Of a stretch of DNA of 64,000 nucleotides, positions 58,821 to 64,000 are shown piece after piece. The position numbers were made by a program, and so were the translations under genes. Location of the stretch: assembly GCF_014205215.1 (NCBI RefSeq), contig NZ_JACHNC010000001.1, positions 7,684,501 to 7,748,500 on the forward strand. Reading direction: 5' to 3'. Position 1 is the stretch's first letter; the number at the start of each line of letters is the position of its first letter. Origin of the DNA: Actinoplanes lobatus. GTDB taxonomy: Bacteria; Actinomycetota; Actinomycetes; Mycobacteriales; Micromonosporaceae. The notes beneath the pieces are model-generated. The model worked only from the letters and a program-made list of their open reading frames with translations, was not told where the DNA came from and did no database searches.

Positions 58821-58848
58821 GCGGCCGACCGGCCGCCCACCTGTCCGG

Positions 58849-60513
58849 TCAGAGGCTGGCGGCCGCGTGCCGCCCGGCCGCCCGGCCGGAGAACAGGCAG
58901 CCACCCAGGAAGGTGCCTTCCAGGGCGTTGTAGCCGTGCACGCCGCCGCCACCGAATCCGGCGACCTCCCCGGCCGCGTACAGGCCGGGGATCGGCGCCC
59001 CGTCGGCGCCGAGCGCCCGCGAGTTCAGGTCGGTCTGGATGCCGCCGAGCGTCTTACGGGTGAGGATGTGCAGTTTCACGCCGATCAGCGGTCCGGCCGC
59101 CGGGTCGAGGATCCGGTGCGGGGCCGCCGTACGCCCGATCCGGTCGCCGAGGTAGCGGCGCGAGTTGTGGATGCCCTGCACCTGCGCGTCCTTGGTGACC
59201 TTGTTGGCGATCTGCGAGTCCCGCGCCTCGATCTGCGTGCGCAGCGTTCCCGCGTCGAGCAGCGGCTGTTCGGTCAGCTTGTTCATGCCGGCGACCAGGT
59301 CGTCGAGGTTGTCGGCGACCACGAAGTCGGCGCCGTGCGCTTTGAACGCCTCGACCGGGGCCGGCGCGCCCTTGCCGAAGATCCGCTCCTTGAGGAAGCC
59401 GCGCCGGTCGCCGGCGGTCACGTCCGGGTTCTGCTCACTGCCGGACAGCGCGAACTCCTTCTCGATAATTTTCTGCGACAGCACGAACCAGGAGTGGTCG
59501 TAACCGGTCGACCGCAGGTACTTGAGCGTGCCGAGAGTGTCGTAGCTGGGAAAATACGGGGCCGGCAGGCGGCGGCCGAGCGCGTCGAACCACATCGGCG
59601 ACGGCGCGGACAGGATCCGGATGCCGTGGCCGGGCCAGATCGGGTTCCAGTTGCGGACACCTTCGACGTAGTGCCACATGCGGTCGCGGTTGACCAGCCG
59701 CACCCCGGCGGTCTCGGCGATGCCGAGCATCCGGCCGTCGACATACGCCGGAACACCGGTGATCATGCTCGCCGGCGGGGTGCCGAGCCGGTCCGGCCAG
59801 TACTCGCGCACCAGATCGTGGTTGGCGCCGATCCCGCCGGTCGTGACGATCACCGCCTGCGCCCGCAGTTCGAAGTCGCCGACCACCTCCCGGTTGGAGG
59901 CCACACCGCGGGCCGAGTCGTCGGCGGCCAGCAGCACCCCGCGCACCCCGACGACCGCGCCGGCCTCGACGATCAGCTCGTCGACCCGGTGCCGGTGGTG
60001 CAACCGCAGCCGGCCGGTACCGGCCGCCTCCAGCGCGGCCGCCGCGAACGGGGCGACCACGCCGGTGCCGGTGCCCCAGGTGACGTGGAACCGCGGCACC
60101 GAGTTGCCGTGACCGTCGGCGCGCAGGTCACCGCGTTCGGCCCAGCCGGCGAACGGCAGCCACCTCAACCCCATCCCGGACAGCCAGGACCGTTTCTCGC
60201 CGGCCGCGAACTCGACGTACGCCCGCGCCCACTTGACCGCCCACTCGTCCTCGGCGCCGGGGCCGAGCCGGTCGAAGCCGGCGCTGTTGCTCCAGTCCCG
60301 CCAGGCCAACTCGACGCTGTCGGTGATGCGGGCCCGCTTCTGTTCGGGGCTGCCGACGAAGAACAGGCCACCGAACGACCACCACGCCTGCCCGCCCAGG
60401 TTCGCCGGATTCTCCTGGTCGACCAGCGCCACGCTCTTACCGGCGGCGGTGAGCTCGCGGGCCGCCGCCAATCCGGCCAGGCCGGCCCCCACCACGATGA
60501 CGTCGACGTCCAC
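58849..60513 (-). CDS. FAD-binding dehydrogenase (fumarate reductase/ketosteroid dehydrogenase-like)
   Basis: The product is 554 residues. The FAD site is VIVVGAGLAGLAAARELTAA with the VALVDQENPANLGGQAWWSF loop. Later landmarks are VIVTTGGIGANHDLVREYWP and the C-terminal GLYAAGEVAGFGGGGVHGYN and LGGCLFSGRAAGRHAA. It would oxidise or reduce a lipid or ketone substrate, but that cannot be read from sequence. The GTG at 60513 is eight bases after GAAGGGG; a GTG at 60522 is too close. It diverges from the siderophore operon. Confidence 0.9.
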   Translation of the reverse strand: MDVDVIVVGAGLAGLAAARELTAAGKSVALVDQENPANLGGQAWWSFGGLFFVGSPEQKRARITDSVELAWRDWSNSAGFDRLGPGAEDEWAVKWARAYVEFAAGEKRSWLSGMGLRWLPFAGWAERGDLRADGHGNSVPRFHVTWGTGTGVVAPFAAAALEAAGTGRLRLHHRHRVDELIVEAGAVVGVRGVLLAADDSARGVASNREVVGDFELRAQAVIVTTGGIGANHDLVREYWPDRLGTPPASMITGVPAYVDGRMLGIAETAGVRLVNRDRMWHYVEGVRNWNPIWPGHGIRILSAPSPMWFDALGRRLPAPYFPSYDTLGTLKYLRSTGYDHSWFVLSQKIIEKEFALSGSEQNPDVTAGDRRGFLKERIFGKGAPAPVEAFKAHGADFVVADNLDDLVAGMNKLTEQPLLDAGTLRTQIEARDSQIANKVTKDAQVQGIHNSRRYLGDRIGRTAAPHRILDPAAGPLIGVKLHILTRKTLGGIQTDLNSRALGADGAPIPGLYAAGEVAGFGGGGVHGYNALEGTFLGGCLFSGRAAGRHAAASL

Positions 60514-60565
60514 GACACACACCCCTTCACCAATGAATACGAGAATTTATCGGATTAGCGGCGTG

Positions 60566-60577
60566 GGGGAAATCCCC
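60566..60577. promoter_or_regulatory. GGGGA-AA-TCCCC inverted repeat before the siderophore operon
   Basis: A perfect 5-bp inverted repeat with a two-base centre, five bases before the GTG of the first synthetase. It could be a regulatory site; it does not match the usual DtxR/IdeR iron box. Confidence 0.35.
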
Positions 60578-60581
60578 GAAT

Positions 60582-62132
60582 GTGATCACCACCGCTGCCG
60601 CAGTGTCCCCGCCGGACACCCACCGCCCCGACCGCGACAATAAGCACGTGCCGACCCCCACCGCCGACCCCGCCGGCACCCGAACGCAACTCGCCGACCT
60701 GCGCCCCGACCTGCTCACCGGCTACGACACCGCCCTACCCGGCGCCCACGCCGCCATCCTGGCCCGGCTGCTGCTCGCCCTCGAACACGAACCCCTGCCC
60801 GGCCTGCAAACCCGCCACCACCACAACGGCCGCACCCACCTCCGGTTCACCCACACCACCGTCACCTACCCCACCACCGCCGCAACCCCCTTCACCGAAC
60901 CACCGGCCGGCCTCACCGTGCTGGTGGACGGCCTCGACATGACCGACCCGGCGGCCCTGACCGCCCAACTGTGGCCCGGCAGCGCGTTAAGAACCGAGAT
61001 CGCCAACAGCGTCGCCAACCTGGCACTCGCCCGCGCCGCCAACCCCACCCCCGCGGTCATGGCCACACCACACGAACCCGGCCGCATCGAACAACTCCTC
61101 GTCGACGGCCACCCCCTGCACCCCTGCTGCCGCACCCGCACCGGCATGACCGTCGCCGACCTGCTCGCCTACGCCCCCGAACACCACCCCACCTTCCCCC
61201 TGCGCCGCCTCCGCGTCCCACCGAACCGCTGGTACGGCACCGCCAACCCGATCCTCTACGCCCACCCCTGGCAAGCCGCCCACCTCCTCGACCAGCACCC
61301 GTGGCTCACCGACGACGGCCCCACCACCCCCGTACGCCCCCTCATGTCCCTGCGCACCGTCGCCCCCATCGACGGCGGCCCCCACATCAAAACCGCCGTC
61401 GACATCCAGATGACCTCCGCCATCCGCACCGTCTCCCCCGCCGCCGTCCACAACGGCCCCCGCCTCTCCGCCTTCCTCAACCGGCTCACCGCCGACCTGC
61501 CACTCGACGTCCTCACCGAAACCGAAGCCGGCGCCGCCATCACCGACCACGGCCCCGACCGGCACCTCGCCCACCTCATCCGCCAAGCCCCACCACCCGG
61601 CGCCATCCCCCTCGGCGTCCTCGCCACCACCCCCGCCATCCTCGACACCATCGACGACCCCTACACCTTCTTCACCGACCTCACCACCGTCCTGTTCGCC
61701 CCCCTCGCCACCATCCTGAACCGCGGCGTCGCCCTGGAAGCCCACGGCCAGAACACCCTCATCGTGCTCTCCGACGGCCGCCCCACCAGAACCGTCTACC
61801 GCGACCTCGGCGGCATCCGCGTCCACACCGACGCCGGCGCCCCCGACCTGCACGGCGACCTACCCACCGACGACCCCGCCGAACTGCGCACCAAACTCGC
61901 CGCAGCCGCCCTCGCCACCGTCGCCCGCCAGACCATCACCGCACTGAGCCACCACCACCACGCCGAACCCGACCGGCTCTGGCAACTACTCGCCACCGCC
62001 CTGCACCACACCGACCCGAAACTGCGCACCGACCCCCTGCCGGTCAAAGCCACCACCGCCATGCGCCTGGCCGCCGACCCCCTGCACGACCAATGGACCC
62101 ACCTACCCAACCCGATGGCCGCATTCGCCTGA
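60582..62132 (+). CDS. NRPS-independent siderophore synthetase 1 (IucA/IucC family)
   Basis: The product is up to 516 residues. The IucA/IucC fold is visible: HPLHPCCRTRTGM (the ATP-site HPxHP-like loop), RPLMSLRTVAPIDGGPHIKT, AVDIQMTSAIRTVSP with ligands for the substrate carboxylates, VALEAHGQNTLIVLSDGRPT and YRDLGGIRV with the catalytic Arg/Asp. The enzyme joins a carboxylate (often citrate) to an amine or alcohol using ATP. GTG at 60582 is used; GTG at 60648 is possible and keeps the whole conserved core. C-ending codons dominate. Confidence 0.9.
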   Translation: MITTAAAVSPPDTHRPDRDNKHVPTPTADPAGTRTQLADLRPDLLTGYDTALPGAHAAILARLLLALEHEPLPGLQTRHHHNGRTHLRFTHTTVTYPTTAATPFTEPPAGLTVLVDGLDMTDPAALTAQLWPGSALRTEIANSVANLALARAANPTPAVMATPHEPGRIEQLLVDGHPLHPCCRTRTGMTVADLLAYAPEHHPTFPLRRLRVPPNRWYGTANPILYAHPWQAAHLLDQHPWLTDDGPTTPVRPLMSLRTVAPIDGGPHIKTAVDIQMTSAIRTVSPAAVHNGPRLSAFLNRLTADLPLDVLTETEAGAAITDHGPDRHLAHLIRQAPPPGAIPLGVLATTPAILDTIDDPYTFFTDLTTVLFAPLATILNRGVALEAHGQNTLIVLSDGRPTRTVYRDLGGIRVHTDAGAPDLHGDLPTDDPAELRTKLAAAALATVARQTITALSHHHHAEPDRLWQLLATALHHTDPKLRTDPLPVKATTAMRLAADPLHDQWTHLPNPMAAFA

Positions 62133-62156
62133 GCCACCCCGCGAAAAGGACCACCC

Positions 62157-63722
62157 ATGATCCGCATCGCCACCGCCGCGGCCCACACCGAAGCCGCCCT
62201 CACCGTCCACGCACCCCACCTCGTCGACGGCTTCCTCAACCACCTGCCCCACGCCGCCGACACCGTCGGCCGCCGCCTGCGCGCCGCCCTCGTCCGCGAA
62301 AACCTCACCCCACAGACCACCGGCGGCCGCACCCACGCCTTCCACCGCGTCGAATACCCGACCGCCGGCGTCGACGACCCCGTCGACCTGCTCACCGGCA
62401 TCGACACCACCGGCACCATGACCGCCGAGATCCGCAACGCCGTCCTCAACCTCGCCGTCGCCCTCGCCCGCTACGACGCGCGCATCCCCGCCGACGCCGA
62501 CCCCGACACCACCGCCATCCACCTGGAACGCCTCGCCGTCGCCGGCCACAACCTGCACCCCTGCGGCCGCACCCGCCTCGGCTGGGACACCGCCGACGTC
62601 CTCGCCCACGACCTCGAAGCCGGCCACACCGCCATCCGCTTCATCGCCGTCCAAGACCACGCCCACCTCGGCGACGACCTCAGCACCTGGCTCAACCTGC
62701 CGCAAGCACCCCCCGGCTACCGGATCCAACCCGTCCACGCCTGGCAACACGACACCGTCCTGCACCGCTACACCGACCTGTTCACCGACGGCACGCTGCG
62801 CCGCATCGACGGCCACCTCGACGCCATCCCCACCGCCGCCCTGCGCACCCTCCTGCTCCCCGGCGGCACCTACCTCAAAGTCAGCCTCGACATCCAGGTC
62901 ACCTCCACCCGCCGCAACATCAGCGTCGCCTCCACCCGCAACGGCCCCGCCCTCTCCCACCTCCTGCACAAACTCGTCGACGACGACCCCGACGGCCACC
63001 GCCTGATCCTCATGACCGAAACCGCCGGCGCCGCCGTACCCGCCGGATCCGGCCGCGACCTGTCCGCCATCACCCGCACCGGCCTCACCGGCCGCCTCCA
63101 ACCCGGCGAACACGCCATCCCCGGCGGCGCCCTGCCCGCCTACGACCCCGCCACCCACACCACCGTCCTCGCCGGCCTCGTCGACGCCACCGGCGGCAAC
63201 CCCGCCACCTGGCTCACCGACTACACCCGCCTCCTGCTCCCCCCACTACTGCGGCTCGCCACCCACGGCATCGCCCTCGAAGCCCACCTCCAGAACTGCC
63301 TGCCCACCTTCCTCGGCGGACACCCCCACCGCCTCGCCCTACGCGACTTCGCCGGCCTACGCCTGCACCCCGGCCGCCTCCACCAGGCCGGCCACACCAT
63401 CGACCTGTGGCCCGGCAGCGTCATCACCACCGACGACACCGAAATCCTGCGCGCCAAACTCGGCTACACCGCACTCCAGGCCCACCTCGGCGAACTCGTC
63501 ATCCGCCTCGGCGAAACCCACAACCTCGACGAAAACCACGCCTGGCGGCTCATCCGCGCCGTCGTCGACGAAACCTACGACGCCCTCGGCACCCACCCCC
63601 ACGCCACCGCCGACCACACCTGGCTCACCGCCCCCACCGTCCCCCACAAGGCACTCGTGCGCATGCGCCTCGCCGGCACCGGCGACATCCACATCCCCGT
63701 GAAGAACCCGCTGCATGTCTGA
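62157..63722 (+). CDS. NRPS-independent siderophore synthetase 2 (IucA/IucC family)
   Basis: The product is 521 residues of the same fold as its neighbour. Landmarks: GHNLHPCGRTRLGW, LRTLLLPGGTYLKVSLDIQV, TSTRRNISVASTRNGPALS, IALEAHLQNCLPTFLGG and LRDFAGLRLHPGR. Two such enzymes usually add two amine units in turn to a carboxylate core. The gene begins 24 bases after the first synthetase and overlaps the decarboxylase by eight bases, so all three are one operon. Confidence 0.92.
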   Translation: MIRIATAAAHTEAALTVHAPHLVDGFLNHLPHAADTVGRRLRAALVRENLTPQTTGGRTHAFHRVEYPTAGVDDPVDLLTGIDTTGTMTAEIRNAVLNLAVALARYDARIPADADPDTTAIHLERLAVAGHNLHPCGRTRLGWDTADVLAHDLEAGHTAIRFIAVQDHAHLGDDLSTWLNLPQAPPGYRIQPVHAWQHDTVLHRYTDLFTDGTLRRIDGHLDAIPTAALRTLLLPGGTYLKVSLDIQVTSTRRNISVASTRNGPALSHLLHKLVDDDPDGHRLILMTETAGAAVPAGSGRDLSAITRTGLTGRLQPGEHAIPGGALPAYDPATHTTVLAGLVDATGGNPATWLTDYTRLLLPPLLRLATHGIALEAHLQNCLPTFLGGHPHRLALRDFAGLRLHPGRLHQAGHTIDLWPGSVITTDDTEILRAKLGYTALQAHLGELVIRLGETHNLDENHAWRLIRAVVDETYDALGTHPHATADHTWLTAPTVPHKALVRMRLAGTGDIHIPVKNPLHV

Positions 63723-64000
63723 CCACGACGACCTGCTGCGCCAACTGCCGGCACCCCGCTGCGCCTACCTCTACGACACCCGGGCCCTGCGCGCACGCGC
63801 CACCCTGCTGCGAGCCGCGCTTCCCGCCAGAACCACATTCCTGTACGCGGTGAAAGCCAACGGACACCCGCACGTCGTCCGTACCCTCGCCGAGGCCTGC
63901 GACGGTCTGGAAGTCGCCTCCGGAGGCGAACTCGCCCTGGCCGTCCAAGCCGGCGCCCGCCGCATCGCCTTCGGCGGCCCCGCCAAAACCGACACCGAAC
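63715..64000 (+). CDS. PLP-dependent decarboxylase (fold III), partial
   Basis: The first 95 codons are in the window; the gene runs off the right edge. PRCAYLYDTRALRARATLLR and then TTFLYAVKANGHPHVVRTLA contain the PLP lysine motif (YAVKAN) of the ornithine/diaminopimelate decarboxylase fold, followed by LEVASGGELALAVQAGARRI. In siderophore clusters of the staphyloferrin B (SbnH) and vibrioferrin (PvsE) kinds such an enzyme decarboxylates an amino-acid intermediate. The ATG overlaps the stop of the second synthetase. Confidence 0.9.
   Translation, partial: MSDHDDLLRQLPAPRCAYLYDTRALRARATLLRAALPARTTFLYAVKANGHPHVVRTLAEACDGLEVASGGELALAVQAGARRIAFGGPAKTDTE

Noticed and set aside
60514..60581. An IdeR/DtxR iron box before the siderophore operon
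   Set aside because: No sequence close to the AGGTTAGGCTAACCT-type pattern was found in the gap; only the GGGGA/TCCCC repeat is visible.
60971..63853. A plus-strand frame of 960 codons overlapping both siderophore synthetases
   Set aside because: Almost all residues are Arg, Pro and His, typical of an out-of-frame shadow of C-ending codons, and it contradicts two clear IucA/IucC genes.
1..64000. CRISPR arrays and insertion sequences
   Set aside because: No regularly spaced repeats with unique spacers and no transposase motifs were found; the dispersed repeats are few, non-coding and not in an array.

Overview
The window is very GC-rich, with almost every intergenic stretch short, many GTG starts and dense ATGA/GTGA/TGATG stop-start overlaps. 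This points to an actinomycete. A FliA/WhiG-family sigma factor, two methyl-accepting chemotaxis proteins (MCPs) with FliA-like promoters, F420-type oxidoreductases and sporulation-type dynamins suggest the Micromonosporaceae, and a motile-spore genus such as Actinoplanes is my best guess. No rRNA, tRNA, CRISPR array or intact transposase was seen.

Layout. 1-5.9 kb: a membrane-protein pair, an F420 luciferase-like oxidoreductase, a beta-helix membrane protein and a large LuxR regulator. 6.1-20.5 kb: a signalling region with MCP 1, a YtrA-type GntR/ABC operon, an HTH-ClpN regulator with a double palindrome over its start, a FliA-type sigma factor, an OhrR/Ohr pair, an ECF42-like sigma factor with its DGPF partner, a tyrosine recombinase with a tiny acidic Tat lipoprotein, and a divergent pair of an orphan solute-binding lipoprotein and MCP 2. 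20.5-21.4 kb is a decayed, gene-poor stretch holding a truncated methyltransferase. 21.4-27.1 kb: closely spaced small genes (two phosphoesterases, HD, PNPOx-like, SUKH-like, VOC, DUF families). 27.1-31.1 kb: a guanidine exporter behind a guanidine-III riboswitch, an acyltransferase, a MarR-GNAT fusion and a SUKH protein.

31.1-38.0 kb: two overlapping LuxR-type genes diverge from a three-gene dynamin operon. 38.1-43.1 kb: MFS/GntR, a secreted protein, SGNH hydrolase, a DUF1707-like protein and a prenyltransferase-fold protein. 43.1-50.5 kb: a Tat multicopper oxidase, methyltransferase, small hydrolase, DUF3626, UppP, XerC-like recombinase and an ABC-F protein with a long leader. 50.5-53.3 kb: a duplicated membrane protein/PadR pair whose PadR halves are almost identical. 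53.5-60.5 kb: a nuclease-family enzyme, a 30-residue membrane microprotein coupled to a TauE/SafE transporter, a DUF336 protein, an epimerase, a TPR protein lacking the expected CHAT domain and an FAD dehydrogenase. 60.6 kb to the end: an NRPS-independent siderophore operon (two IucA/IucC synthetases and a PLP decarboxylase) that runs off the window.

Two threads join separate genes. First, a sigma factor of the motility class lies with three promoters resembling its consensus, on both MCPs and the solute-binding protein, which suggests a spore-chemotaxis regulon. Second, a roughly 100-bp non-coding repeat recurs seven times (five long or typed copies, two partial), and all five long copies lie in gaps between convergent genes.
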